This document shows positions 42,855-51,143 of a DNA stretch of 64,000 nucleotides, piece by piece. Within the stretch, counting starts at the first letter, position 1, and each line of letters opens with the position of its first letter. The position numbers and the translations under genes were made by a program. Where the stretch lies: contig WYBP01000008.1 of the NCBI GenBank assembly GCA_011525845.1, positions 372,001 to 436,000 of the forward strand. The letters are read 5' to 3'. Under the pieces are notes generated by a model. The model was not told where the DNA came from. It did not search any database and was given only the letters and a program-made list of their open reading frames with translations. The stretch comes from Gemmatimonadaceae bacterium. GTDB lineage: Bacteria; Gemmatimonadota; Gemmatimonadetes; Gemmatimonadales; Gemmatimonadaceae.

Positions 42855-45440
42855 ATGCTCAGCCCCGACCGCCTGACCGTCAAATCCCAGGAAGCCCTCA
42901 CCGAGGCGATCGCGCACGCGCGTCGCAACGGGAACCCGCTCGTGCACGACACGCACCTGCTGGTGGCGCTCCTCGCCCAGGACGACGGGATCGTCGTCCC
43001 CATCCTCCAGAAGCTGGGCGTCACGCTCCCGCCGCTGAAGGAGGCGCTCGAGCGCGAGATCGCGCGCTACCCCAAGCAGTCGGACGCGCAGCCGAGTCTC
43101 GCGCGCGAGCTCACCGCGGTGCTCGACCACGCGGAGAAGGAGGCCAAGAAGCTCGGGGACGAGTACGTCTCCACCGAGCACCTCCTGCTCGGGCTCGCCG
43201 AGGTGAAGGGCGCCGAGACCGCGTCGCTCCTCAAGGCGCAGCGCGTCACGCACGAGGGGCTGCTGGAGGCGCTGCAGGCCGTGCGCGGGGCGCACAAGGT
43301 CACGGACCAGACGCCCGAGGACCAGTACCGCGCGCTGCAGCGCTACACGCGCGACCTCACCGAGGACGCGCGCAAGGGGAAGCTCGACCCCGTGATCGGC
43401 CGGGACGAGGAGATCCGGCGCGTGGTGCAGGTGCTCTCGCGCCGCACCAAGAACAACCCGGTGCTCATCGGCGAGCCGGGGGTGGGGAAGACGGCGATCG
43501 CGGAGGGGCTGGCGCAGCGCATCGTGAACGGCGACGTGCCGGAGTCGCTGCGCAACAAGAGTCTCGTCTCGCTCGACCTCGGCGCGCTGATCGCGGGCGC
43601 CAAGTTCCGGGGCGAGTTCGAGGAGCGGCTCAAGGCGGTGCTCAAGGAGATCACCTCCAGCGAGGGGCGGTTCGTGGTGTTCATCGACGAGATGCACACG
43701 ATCGTCGGGGCCGGGCGCGCCGAGGGGTCGATGGACGCCGGCAACATGCTGAAGCCCCTGCTCGCGCGCGGTGCGCTGCGGGTGGTGGGCGCCACCACGC
43801 TCGACGAGTACCGCAAGCACGTGGAGAAGGACCCGGCGCTGGAGCGGCGCTTCCAGCCCGTCTTCGTCGGCGAGCCGACGGTCGAGAGCACCATCGCGAT
43901 CCTCCGCGGGCTCAAGGAGCGGTACGAGTCGCACCACGGGGTGCGCATCACGGACGGGGCGGTGGTGGCCGCGGCCACGCTCTCCAACCGCTACATCGGC
44001 GACCGCTTCCTCCCGGACAAGGCGATCGACCTCGTGGACGAGGCGGCCTCGCGGCTCCGGATCGAGATCGACTCGCTCCCGCAGGAGATCGACGAGGTGG
44101 AGCGGCGGATCGTGCAGCTCGAGATCGAGCGGCAGGCGCTCGCCAAGGAGAAGGACAAGGCGACCGTCGAGCGGCGGCAGGGGATCGAGCAGCAGCTCGC
44201 CCAGCTGCGCGAGCAGACCGGCGCGATGAAGGCGCAGTGGCAGCTCGAGAAGGATGCGCTCGGGAGCGTCGGCAAGCTCAAGCAGCAGATCGAGGAGGCG
44301 CGCCTCGACGCCGAGCGCGCCACGCGCGCGGGGGACCTCGGGAAGGCGGCCGAGATCCAGTACGGCCGCATCCCGCAGCTGGAGGCCGAGTTCAAGAAGG
44401 TGGAGGAGCGCCTCACGGCGCAGAAGAGCGGGGGGGCGCACTTCCTCAAGGAGGAGGTGACCGCCGACGACATCGCGGAGATCGTGGCCAGCTGGACGGG
44501 GATCCCCGTCACGCGGATGCTCGAGTCGGAGCGCGAGCGCCTCACTCACCTCGACCAGGAGCTCGCGAAGCGGGTGGTCGGGCAGACGGAGGCGGTGAAC
44601 GCCGTGGCCAACGCCGTCCGCCGCTCGCGCGCGGGGCTGCAGGACCCCAACCGGCCCATCGGGTCGTTCATCTTCCTCGGGCCCACGGGGGTGGGGAAGA
44701 CGGAGACCGCGCGCGCGCTCGCGCACTTCCTGTTCGACGACGAGCACGCGATGGTGCGGATCGACATGTCCGAGTACATGGAGAAGCACGCGGTCGCGCG
44801 CCTGATCGGCGCGCCGCCGGGCTACGTCGGCTTCGAGGAGGGCGGGCAGCTGACCGAGGCGGTGCGGCGCCGTCCGTACTGCGTGGTGCTCTTCGACGAG
44901 ATCGAGAAGGCGCACCCGGACGTGTTCAACATCCTGCTCCAGATCCTCGACGATGGCCGGCTCACCGATTCGCAGGGGCGCACGGTGGACTTCCGGAACG
45001 CGGTCATCATCATGACCTCGAACATCGGCTCGTCCTGGATCCTCGAGGAGGGGACGAAGGACTGGGCGCTCGTCGAGACGCAGGTCACCGCTGCGATGCG
45101 CCAGCACTTCAAGCCCGAGTTCCTCAACCGGGTGGATGACATCGTCATCTTCCGGCCGCTCGGGGAGGAGCAGATCGAGCACATCGTGGAGCTGCAGCTC
45201 GTGCGGCTCGACCGCCTGCTGGCGGACCGCAAGCTGACGCTCCGGCTCGAGCCGGACGCCAAAGCACTCATCGCCCGCGAGGGGTACGACCCGGCGTTCG
45301 GCGCCCGGCCGCTCAAGCGTGCGATCCAGCGGCTGCTGCAGGATCCGCTCGCGATGGCCCTGCTGGACGGGACGTTCAAGGACGGCGACACGATCGTCGC
45401 GCGCGTCGCGGGCGACGAGCTCGAGTTCGCGGTCGCGTGA
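42855..45440 (+). CDS. clpB: ATP-dependent disaggregase ClpB
   Basis: The 861-residue Hsp100 chaperone resolubilises aggregates with DnaK. Order: N domain (1-150), AAA-1 with Walker [10 protein letters not shown] (from Gly206), a coiled-coil middle domain (about 410-520, which distinguishes ClpB from ClpA/C), then AAA-2 with Walker [10 protein letters not shown] (from Gly609) and GYVG pore loop. Start ATG follows a pyrimidine-rich tract and has no Shine-Dalgarno; homology begins at [15 protein letters not shown]. It overlaps tadA by one base. Confidence 0.96.
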   Translation: MLSPDRLTVKSQEALTEAIAHARRNGNPLVHDTHLLVALLAQDDGIVVPILQKLGVTLPPLKEALEREIARYPKQSDAQPSLARELTAVLDHAEKEAKKLGDEYVSTEHLLLGLAEVKGAETASLLKAQRVTHEGLLEALQAVRGAHKVTDQTPEDQYRALQRYTRDLTEDARKGKLDPVIGRDEEIRRVVQVLSRRTKNNPVLIGEPGVGKTAIAEGLAQRIVNGDVPESLRNKSLVSLDLGALIAGAKFRGEFEERLKAVLKEITSSEGRFVVFIDEMHTIVGAGRAEGSMDAGNMLKPLLARGALRVVGATTLDEYRKHVEKDPALERRFQPVFVGEPTVESTIAILRGLKERYESHHGVRITDGAVVAAATLSNRYIGDRFLPDKAIDLVDEAASRLRIEIDSLPQEIDEVERRIVQLEIERQALAKEKDKATVERRQGIEQQLAQLREQTGAMKAQWQLEKDALGSVGKLKQQIEEARLDAERATRAGDLGKAAEIQYGRIPQLEAEFKKVEERLTAQKSGGAHFLKEEVTADDIAEIVASWTGIPVTRMLESERERLTHLDQELAKRVVGQTEAVNAVANAVRRSRAGLQDPNRPIGSFIFLGPTGVGKTETARALAHFLFDDEHAMVRIDMSEYMEKHAVARLIGAPPGYVGFEEGGQLTEAVRRRPYCVVLFDEIEKAHPDVFNILLQILDDGRLTDSQGRTVDFRNAVIIMTSNIGSSWILEEGTKDWALVETQVTAAMRQHFKPEFLNRVDDIVIFRPLGEEQIEHIVELQLVRLDRLLADRKLTLRLEPDAKALIAREGYDPAFGARPLKRAIQRLLQDPLAMALLDGTFKDGDTIVARVAGDELEFAVA

Positions 45441-45922
45441 TGGGCGGCCCCGTCACCTTCGCGTCGCGCGCCGAGGAGGACGCGTGGTGGATGGACCAGG
45501 CCCTCGCGGAGGCGCGCCGCGCCGGCGAGGCGGGGGAGGTGCCCGTCGGGGCCGTGCTCGTGCACAACGGCGCCGTGATGGCGCGCGGAGCGAACGCCAT
45601 GGTCGGAACGCGTGACGCCACGCAGCACGCGGAGCTGCGGGTGCTCCGCGCGGCGGCGTACGCCACCGGGGAGTCCCGGCTCACCACGGCGACGCTCTAC
45701 GTCACCCTCGAGCCCTGCGCGATGTGCGCGGGCGCGATCGTGAACCTGCGGGTGGGGCGCGTGGTCTTCGGCGCGTGGGACGAGAAGGCGGGGATGGCGG
45801 GGAGCGTGCACGACCTCCTGCGGAATCCGCGGCTGAACCACCGCTGCGAGGTGCAGGGAGGGGTGCGCGAGTCCGAGTCCGCCGCGCTCCTCACCGGGTT
45901 CTTCCGCGCGCGCCGCGGGTGA
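45440..45922 (+). CDS. tadA: tRNA adenosine(34) deaminase
   Basis: TadA makes inosine at the wobble position of tRNA-Arg(ACG). The 160-residue length fits. Zinc ligands are His63 in TQHAELRVLRAA (with catalytic Glu65) and Cys93 and Cys96 in PCAMCAGAIV. The C-terminal tRNA-contact segment FGAWDEKAGMAGS is intact. The ATG shares a base with the clpB stop (TGATG). Confidence 0.95.
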   Translation: MGGPVTFASRAEEDAWWMDQALAEARRAGEAGEVPVGAVLVHNGAVMARGANAMVGTRDATQHAELRVLRAAAYATGESRLTTATLYVTLEPCAMCAGAIVNLRVGRVVFGAWDEKAGMAGSVHDLLRNPRLNHRCEVQGGVRESESAALLTGFFRARRG

Positions 45923-45943
45923 GTCTCGCGCGGCCGCGCGCCG

Positions 45944-45972
45944 TTGACCCTCCCGCGGCATCCGTCTAGTTT
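45944..45972 (+). promoter_or_regulatory. promoter of the tRNA-Ser pair
   Basis: TTGACC (45944-45949), a 17-bp spacer and TAGTTT (45967-45972). The predicted start (about 45980) lies some 9 bp before the mature 5' end of the first tRNA. Confidence 0.7.
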
Positions 45973-45988
45973 CCACCCTCGACCTGTA

Positions 45989-46075
45989 GGACAGGTGGCC
46001 GAGTGGTTGAAGGCACCGGTCTCGAAAACCGGCATACCGGCAACGGTATCGTGAGTTCGAATCTCACCCTGTCCG
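45989..46075 (+). tRNA. tRNA-Ser, anticodon CGA
   Basis: The acceptor arm pairs GGACAGG with CCTGTCC. The anticodon loop CTCGAAA sits on stem CCGGT/ACCGG and gives CGA (reads UCG). The variable arm is long (TACCG/CGGTA with a GCAA loop), as in class II tRNA-Ser. The T loop is TTCGAAT; the discriminator base is G and CCA is not encoded. The loop has A36-A37-A38, the MiaA/MiaB target. Confidence 0.95.
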
Positions 46076-46085
46076 TGGCTGGACC

Positions 46086-46118
46086 CGACGCGCTGGCCCT
46101 GCCGGCGCGTCGTCGTTT
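46086..46118 (+). terminator. hairpin between the two tRNA genes
   Basis: CGACGCGC (46086-46093) pairs with GCGCGTCG (46105-46112), followed by TCGTTT. It may be a weak terminator or a processing hairpin between co-transcribed tRNAs. Confidence 0.4.
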
Positions 46119-46141
46119 GCAGGACGCGTTGCGGGACCCAG

Positions 46142-46229
46142 GGACGGGTGGCCGAGTGGTTTAAGGCGCACGCCTGGAAAGTGTGTGTGCGTTCATAGCG
46201 TACCGTGGGTTCGAATCCCACCCCGTCCG
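46142..46229 (+). tRNA. tRNA-Ser, anticodon GGA
   Basis: The acceptor arm pairs GGACGGG with CCCGTCC. The anticodon loop CTGGAAA on stem CACGC/GTGTG gives GGA (reads UCC/UCU). It has a long variable arm with a short stem, T loop TTCGAAT and discriminator G. A36-A37-A38 is present. CCA is not encoded. Confidence 0.95.
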
Positions 46230-46233
46230 TGGA

Positions 46234-46262
46234 GGCGCGGCGACCCTGGTCGCCGCGCCTTC
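46234..46262 (+). terminator. terminator after the tRNA-Ser pair
   Basis: GGCGCGGCGACC (46234-46245) and GGTCGCCGCGCC (46248-46259) are perfect complements separated by CT, followed by TTC. It begins 4 bp after the second tRNA. Confidence 0.75.
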
Positions 46263-46390
46263 GTCGTCCCGGCCGCCGCCGTGACCACTTCGCGACGCCC
46301 CCGTGATGCGCGCGCGACCGACCCCGGCAAACCTTCCCGCGTCCCCGGGTGTCCAAGTGGGTGAACCAGCAAGGAGAGGCGGAGGCGATC

Positions 46391-46579
46391 ATGGAATCGA
46401 GGCGGACGGACGAGGTGGTGGCGGCGCCGGTGGAGCGGGTGGAGCTCTTCGACGAGACGGGAACGCTGATCGGCGTGATCCGCCGGCCCGTCGTGCGCGA
46501 CCTGCTCGGTCCCGGGCGCGAGAAGGTGTTCCTCTCGCGCACGGGCCAGCGCCGCCGCCCGGCCGCGCACGCCGCCTGA
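46391..46579 (+). CDS. small protein of unknown function
   Basis: A 62-residue ORF starting at ATG with a good Shine-Dalgarno (GGAGG 6 bp upstream). The frame opens slightly earlier (GTG at 46349). It reads like real protein: a short acidic N terminus, an amphipathic beta-like core VERVELFDETGTLIGVIRR, then PVVRDLLGPGREKVFLSRTG and a basic/Ala tail. No family is recognised. It lies between the tRNA terminator and pyrR; the flanking 46263-46390 and 46580-46647 hold no other gene. Confidence 0.6.
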   Translation: MESRRTDEVVAAPVERVELFDETGTLIGVIRRPVVRDLLGPGREKVFLSRTGQRRRPAAHAA

Positions 46580-46647
46580 CGCACGGGGGAGCGGCCGCTC
46601 GGGCGGCGCGCTCCCATCCGGCCGCGCACCGCCGCATATTTGGGGGG

Positions 46648-47202
46648 ATGTCCCAGACCCCCATCGTCGCCCTGAACACGCGCGCCGTCGCGCGCACGAT
46701 CTCCCGCATGGCGGACGAGATCCTCGAACTCAACGACGGCACCGACGACCTGATCCTGGTCGGCATCCAGCGCCGTGGCGTCCAGATCGCCGAGCGCATC
46801 GGTGAGGTGATCCGCGAGCGCGAGCAGGTGGAGGTGCCCCGCGGCGCGCTCGACATCACCCTCTACCGCGACGACCTCCAGACCGTGGGCCCACGCCCCG
46901 TGGTCGGCAAGACGCACCTCCCCACGGCGCTCGAGGGGAAGGTGGTGGTGATCGTGGACGACGTGCTCTACACCGGGCGCACCATCCGCGCCGCGCTCGA
47001 CGAGCTCGCCGACTTCGGCCGGCCGTCGCGCATCATGCTCGCGGTGCTCATCGACCGCGGCGGGCGCGAGCTCCCGATCCACGCCGACGTCATCGGCAAG
47101 CGCCTCGACGTCGCGAAGGGGGGGCGCGTCGACGTCTTCGTCCCCTCGCTCGACCAGCGGGACGAGGTCGTCCTCCTCAACCCCGACGGCGGCTCCGCGT
47201 GA
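46648..47202 (+). CDS. pyrR: PyrR: pyrimidine operon regulator/uracil phosphoribosyltransferase
   Basis: This 184-residue type I PRTase has the PRPP loop VVVIVDDVLYTGRTIRAAL. PyrR proteins bind pyr mRNA leaders and attenuate transcription when UMP is high, and may act as a UPRTase. GTGA overlap with pyrB puts it at the head of pyrR-pyrB-pyrC. I see no clear attenuator before pyrB, since the genes overlap. A possible -10 (CATATT) lies about 14 bp before the start. Confidence 0.93.
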   Translation: MSQTPIVALNTRAVARTISRMADEILELNDGTDDLILVGIQRRGVQIAERIGEVIREREQVEVPRGALDITLYRDDLQTVGPRPVVGKTHLPTALEGKVVVIVDDVLYTGRTIRAALDELADFGRPSRIMLAVLIDRGGRELPIHADVIGKRLDVAKGGRVDVFVPSLDQRDEVVLLNPDGGSA

Positions 47203-48158
47203 CGACGCTCGGCAAGGATCTCCTGGGGCTCGCCGGGCTCTCCCGCGAGCAGATCACCGGGATCCTCGACGTGGCCGAGCCGTTGAAGGAGATCTCGGAG
47301 CGGACCATCAAGAAGGTCCCGACGCTCCGCGGCATGACGGTCGTGAACCTCTTCTTCGAGCCGTCCACGCGCACGCGCATCTCCTTCGAGTTCGCCGAGA
47401 AGCGGATGTCGGCGGACACGGTGAACGTCGCGACCGCGGTCTCGAGCGTGTCGAAGGGCGAGACGCTGGTGGACACCGCGCGGAACCTCGAGGCGATGCG
47501 GATCGACATGGTGGTCGTGCGCCACCCCGGCTCGGGCGCGGCACGCTTCCTGGCCGAGCGCATCGAGTCGAACGTGATCAACGCGGGGGACGGCACCTGC
47601 GAGCATCCCACGCAGGGACTGCTCGACCTGCTCACCCTGCGCGACCGGCTGGGCAGCCTCGAGGGGCGCCGGATCTGCATCGTGGGCGACGTGCTCCACT
47701 CGCGCGTCGCGCGCTCCAACATCTGGGGGCTCCAGGCGATGGGCGCGGAGGTCGCGGTCTGCGGCCCCCGCTCGCTCCTCCCCGGCGCGATCCGCGAGAT
47801 GGGCGTGACCGTCTTCGACCGGATCGAGGCGGCGATCGAGTGGGCCGAGGCGCTGAACGTGCTGCGGCTCCAGCTCGAGCGCATGCAGCTGGGCTACATC
47901 CCCTCGCTCCGCGAGTACAACCGTGTCTTCGGCGTGACGCGCGCCCGGCTCGAGCGCGCGCCGCGCGACATCCTCATCCTCCACCCGGGTCCGATGAACC
48001 GCGGCGTAGAGATCGATTCCGACGTGGCCGACGGCCCGCACAGCGTGATCCTCCACCAGGTGACGAACGGCGTCGCCGTCCGGATGGCGGTGCTCTATCT
48101 CCTCGCCGGCAACAAGGCGTCGCTCGCGGACGTGGCGAAGGGCGGAGGTGCCGCATGA
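47199..48158 (+). CDS. pyrB: aspartate carbamoyltransferase, catalytic chain
   Basis: Second step of UMP synthesis. In 319 residues the carbamoyl-phosphate signature FFEPSTRTRISFEFAEKRM and the aspartate-domain HPGPMNRGVEID are intact. No pyrI follows, so regulation is probably not of the E. coli holoenzyme type. GTG start overlapping pyrR; ATGA overlap with pyrC. Confidence 0.96.
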   Translation: MTTLGKDLLGLAGLSREQITGILDVAEPLKEISERTIKKVPTLRGMTVVNLFFEPSTRTRISFEFAEKRMSADTVNVATAVSSVSKGETLVDTARNLEAMRIDMVVVRHPGSGAARFLAERIESNVINAGDGTCEHPTQGLLDLLTLRDRLGSLEGRRICIVGDVLHSRVARSNIWGLQAMGAEVAVCGPRSLLPGAIREMGVTVFDRIEAAIEWAEALNVLRLQLERMQLGYIPSLREYNRVFGVTRARLERAPRDILILHPGPMNRGVEIDSDVADGPHSVILHQVTNGVAVRMAVLYLLAGNKASLADVAKGGGAA

Positions 48159-49444
48159 GCGCGCCACTGCTCCTCAAGGGCGGACGGCTCGTGGATCCCT
48201 CGCAGGGGCTCGACGCCGTCGGCGACCTGCTCCTCGTGGAGGGGGCCGTCGCCGCGATCGGCGGCACCATCGCGGGGCCGGACGGGGCGCGGACGATCGA
48301 CTGCGCCGGTCTCGTCGTGAGCCCCGGCATGATCGACGTGCACGTGCACCTGCGCGAGCCCGGCCGCGAGGACGTCGAGACGGTCGCGACGGGCGCGCAC
48401 GCGGCCGTCGCCGGCGGCTTCACGGCGGTCTGTGCGATGCCGAACACCAAGCCGGTCACCGACAACCAGGCGACGGTCGGCTTCGTGAAGCGGCAGGGGG
48501 AGGCCGCGGGGTTCGCCCGCGTCTACCCCTACGGCGCGATCTCGGTGGGCCAGCAGGGGGAGATGCTCGCGGAGTTCGGCGAGATGGTGGCGGCGGGTGC
48601 CGTCGCCGTGAGCGACGACGGGCGGCCCGTGGAGAACTCCCACCTGATGCGCACGGCCCTCGAGTACGCGCAGACCTTCGGCATCCCGGTGGTGGAGCAC
48701 TGTGAGGTGATGTCGCTCGCGCACGGCGGGTCGATGCACGAGGGCGTCATCTCGGCCAAGCTCGGCCTGAAGGGGATCCCCGGCGAGGCGGAGGAGATCG
48801 ACGTCGCCCGCTGCATCCTCCTCGCCAAGCTCACCGGCGGCCACATCCACCTCTGCCACCTGAGCACCAAGGGGTCCGTGGACCTGGTGCGCTGGGGGAA
48901 GGACCAGGGGGTGCACGTCACGGCGGAGGTCTGCAGCCACCACATCTCGCTCACCGAGGAGGCCGTGGACGGCTACAACACCAATGCCAAGATGAACCCG
49001 CCGCTGCGCACGCCGCGGGACGTGGCCGCGCTCCAGGCGGGCCTCAAGGACGGCACGATCGACCTGCTCGTGACCGACCATGCGCCGCACCATTACGACG
49101 AGAAGGAGCGGGAGTTCGCCGACGCGCCGAACGGCATCGTCGGGCTCGAGACCGCGCTCGGCGTCAACGTCACCTGGCTGCTGGAGCCGGGGATCCTCTC
49201 ACTCCCGCAGCTCGTCGACCGCATGGCGTGCCTCCCCGCCAAGGTGTTCCACCTCCCCGGCGGAACGCTGGCGAAGGGGTCGCCCGCCGACGTCACCGTG
49301 TTCGACCCGGCCCGGACCTGGACCGTCGACCCCAGGGCGTTCAAGTCCAAGGGGCGGAACACCCCCTACGGGGGGCAGGCGCTGAAGGGGCGTGCGGTGT
49401 ACACCGTGGTGGGCGGTCGCCTGGTGTACGCGCTGGAGGCGTGA
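48155..49444 (+). CDS. pyrC: dihydroorotase
   Basis: This 429-residue class I type dihydroorotase closes carbamoyl aspartate. Zinc-binding DVHVHLREPG is near residue 60; ICHLST-like HLCHLSTKGS, CSHHISLTEE and the catalytic TDHAPHHYDEKE follow. The length suits the PyrC/PyrX type that associates with aspartate transcarbamoylase in several bacteria. ATG overlaps the pyrB stop. The 89 bp to the next gene hold a possible -10 (TAGTTT, 49486-49491) without a clear -35. Confidence 0.96.
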   Translation: MSAPLLLKGGRLVDPSQGLDAVGDLLLVEGAVAAIGGTIAGPDGARTIDCAGLVVSPGMIDVHVHLREPGREDVETVATGAHAAVAGGFTAVCAMPNTKPVTDNQATVGFVKRQGEAAGFARVYPYGAISVGQQGEMLAEFGEMVAAGAVAVSDDGRPVENSHLMRTALEYAQTFGIPVVEHCEVMSLAHGGSMHEGVISAKLGLKGIPGEAEEIDVARCILLAKLTGGHIHLCHLSTKGSVDLVRWGKDQGVHVTAEVCSHHISLTEEAVDGYNTNAKMNPPLRTPRDVAALQAGLKDGTIDLLVTDHAPHHYDEKEREFADAPNGIVGLETALGVNVTWLLEPGILSLPQLVDRMACLPAKVFHLPGGTLAKGSPADVTVFDPARTWTVDPRAFKSKGRNTPYGGQALKGRAVYTVVGGRLVYALEA

Positions 49445-49533
49445 CGCCGGGGAGGTGCTCGCCGATGCGGACACGCCATATCTTGTAGTTTCTGGTCCAT
49501 GGCCCACTCGCGGCCGCTCACACCGGATGGAAG

Positions 49534-50673
49534 ATGGGAAAGTCTGACAACCCGAGGATCGACGCGCTCGACGCGCTGCTCGCGGAGAAGCGCAAGCACG
49601 AGGGATACCTGGCGAAGCTGGAGGACCGGCGCGCCGGGACGCCCGAGCACGTGTTCGCGCGGCTGCGGGACGAGTACCTCACCAAGCTGACGGACCTGCA
49701 GGTGCGCGCCTCGGCCGAGGCGGAGGCGCTCACCGAGACGCTGCGCGAGGACGAGACGGCGGTGCAGGAGATCGAGCAGCGCCTCGCCGCCGTGACCGAG
49801 GAGCGGGTGGAGGGCGAACTCCGCGCGGAGGTCGGGGAGTACGACCCGAAGGAGTGGGCGAAGAAGCTCGAGGCCCTGACCGCGAGCGTGAGCAAGATCG
49901 AGAAGGAGCGGGACGCGCGCGTCGCCAGCTTCGAGCGGACGCGCGACCTGCTGATCGAGGCGAAGGGGGCGGATGCGGTCGCGGCCCTCATGGCGCCGGC
50001 ACGCGGCGCGGCGGCCGCGCCGACAGCCGCACCGTCGGCCGCTCCCGCTGCTCCCGCGGCGCCTGCGCCGGCCCCGGCCGCCCCGGCATCGCCGGCCGTG
50101 GCCGCGTCGGCACCGGTCGCGCGGCTCACGCCTGCTGCACCGCAGGCGGCGCCGACCCCGCGCATGACGCCCGCGGCCGCAGCGGCCGCGCAGGCGGGCC
50201 GCGCGGGGGCTGCGCCCCAGTCGGCGCCGGCCCCCAAGGCGCCTCCCGCGGCCGCAGGCCAGACTCCGCCGCGCGGCTCACCGGCGGCCCCCGCAGGCTC
50301 CGGCGCGCCGATCGCCGGTGGGCCCTCGTTCGACGAGCTGGCGTTCCTGAACTCCGTCGTGGGCCGCACCTCGACGCCGCTCAAGTCGGACCAGCTCCCC
50401 CCGCCGCCGCGCCCGTCGCGGCCCGTGGGCGAGATCAAGGAGGGTCCGTCGGGGCCGGCGAGATCCGCGGCCGCCCCTCAGGTGCCCGCCTCCCCGGCGC
50501 CCCCGCCGGCCAAGGCCGAGCCCGAGGATGACGAGCCCAAGTCGGCGCTCGGGAAGCCGACCCCGCGCTCGTCGCAGGCGATCAAGACGCTCAAGTGCCA
50601 GGAGTGCGGCACGCTCAACTACCCGACCGAGTGGTACTGCGAGCGCTGCGGGGGCGAGCTGGCCGCGCTCTGA
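49534..50673 (+). CDS. coiled-coil protein with Pro/Ala linker and C-terminal zinc ribbon
   Basis: Unrecognised 379-residue protein with three parts. Residues 1-150 are charged and heptad-like (coiled coil). About 155-345 is a long Ala/Pro-rich disordered linker. The last 25 residues form a zinc ribbon with CQECG and CERCG pairs. The architecture resembles scaffold or adaptor proteins with a tethered zinc finger. No enzyme motif and no signal peptide are seen, so it is probably cytoplasmic. It stands alone between pyrC and the convergent rpsT. Confidence 0.85.
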   Translation: MGKSDNPRIDALDALLAEKRKHEGYLAKLEDRRAGTPEHVFARLRDEYLTKLTDLQVRASAEAEALTETLREDETAVQEIEQRLAAVTEERVEGELRAEVGEYDPKEWAKKLEALTASVSKIEKERDARVASFERTRDLLIEAKGADAVAALMAPARGAAAAPTAAPSAAPAAPAAPAPAPAAPASPAVAASAPVARLTPAAPQAAPTPRMTPAAAAAAQAGRAGAAPQSAPAPKAPPAAAGQTPPRGSPAAPAGSGAPIAGGPSFDELAFLNSVVGRTSTPLKSDQLPPPPRPSRPVGEIKEGPSGPARSAAAPQVPASPAPPPAKAEPEDDEPKSALGKPTPRSSQAIKTLKCQECGTLNYPTEWYCERCGGELAAL

Positions 50674-50701
50674 CCCGCGGCGACGCGAGGCCCGGATGCA
50701 C

Positions 50702-50735
50702 GAAGCGCCGCGCTCCCGAGGGAGCGCGGCGCTTC
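50702..50735. terminator. bidirectional terminator, zinc-ribbon gene/rpsT
   Basis: A perfect 16-bp inverted repeat, GAAGCGCCGCGCTCCC (50702-50717) and GGGAGCGCGGCGCTTC (50720-50735), separated by two bases, between two convergent genes. It is followed by TCACTT on the + strand. Confidence 0.8.
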
Positions 50736-50754
50736 TCACTTCCGGCGACCGACG

Positions 50755-50988
50755 TTACTTCGCCTTGGCGAGCTTCGACTTCTGGCGCGCGGCGGCGTTC
50801 TTGTGGATCAACCCCTTGCGGGCGGAGCGGTCGAGGAGCTGCACGGCCTTCATGCGCTCCACGGGCGAGGCCTCGGTGGACTTCGCGGTCTTCATGGCGG
50901 TCCGGAGCGCAGCGCGCTGCGACCGGTTGCGCGCGGTCGCTGCACGGGTCTTGCGCATGTTCTTCTTCGCGGACGCGATTCTCGGCAC
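50755..50988 (-). CDS. rpsT: 30S ribosomal protein S20
   Basis: A 77-residue basic three-helix protein binding 16S rRNA. The start MPRIASAKKNMRKTRAATARN and the C-terminal LIHKNAAARQKSKLAK are characteristic. It starts at GTG, with AGGAG 9 bp upstream. It has its own strong promoter on the - strand and a perfect terminator hairpin downstream. Confidence 0.97.
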   Translation of the reverse strand: MPRIASAKKNMRKTRAATARNRSQRAALRTAMKTAKSTEASPVERMKAVQLLDRSARKGLIHKNAAARQKSKLAKAK

Positions 50989-51056
50989 GAGCGGGATCTC
51001 CTGAGGGAATTTCGAGGGCGGCCGGCCGACGAGCGACCGCGCACCATAGCCTGTGA

Positions 51057-51085
51057 ATCGTAGGCGGGGAGCGCCCCTAAGTCAA
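51057..51085 (-). promoter_or_regulatory. rpsT promoter
   Basis: On the - strand: TTGACT (51085-51080), a 17-bp spacer and TACGAT (51062-51057). It leaves a leader of about 60 nt before the GTG start. Confidence 0.75.
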
Positions 51086-51099
51086 CTGCGCCCATTGCT

Positions 51100-51128
51100 T
51101 TGACTCTGCCTCCGCAGGGTCCTAGCTT
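51100..51128 (+). promoter_or_regulatory. promoter of the M50 peptidase-scpAB operon
   Basis: TTGACT (51100-51105), a 17-bp spacer and TAGCTT (51123-51128). Its -35 lies back to back with that of rpsT, 14 bp apart. The predicted start is only about 8 nt before the GTG at 51144, so the leader is very short, or translation begins further in. Confidence 0.72.
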
Positions 51129-51143
51129 TCGGCCCGACGGCCC

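Noticed and set aside
45989-46229. tRNA-Sec (selC), given nearby selB
   Set aside because: Both tRNAs have long variable arms, but the anticodons are CGA and GGA, not TCA, and the acceptor stems are 7 bp. They are tRNA-Ser.
46648-47202. PyrR-binding attenuator between pyrR and pyrB
   Set aside because: The genes overlap by four bases, so there is no leader, and no terminator/antiterminator pair is visible upstream of pyrR.
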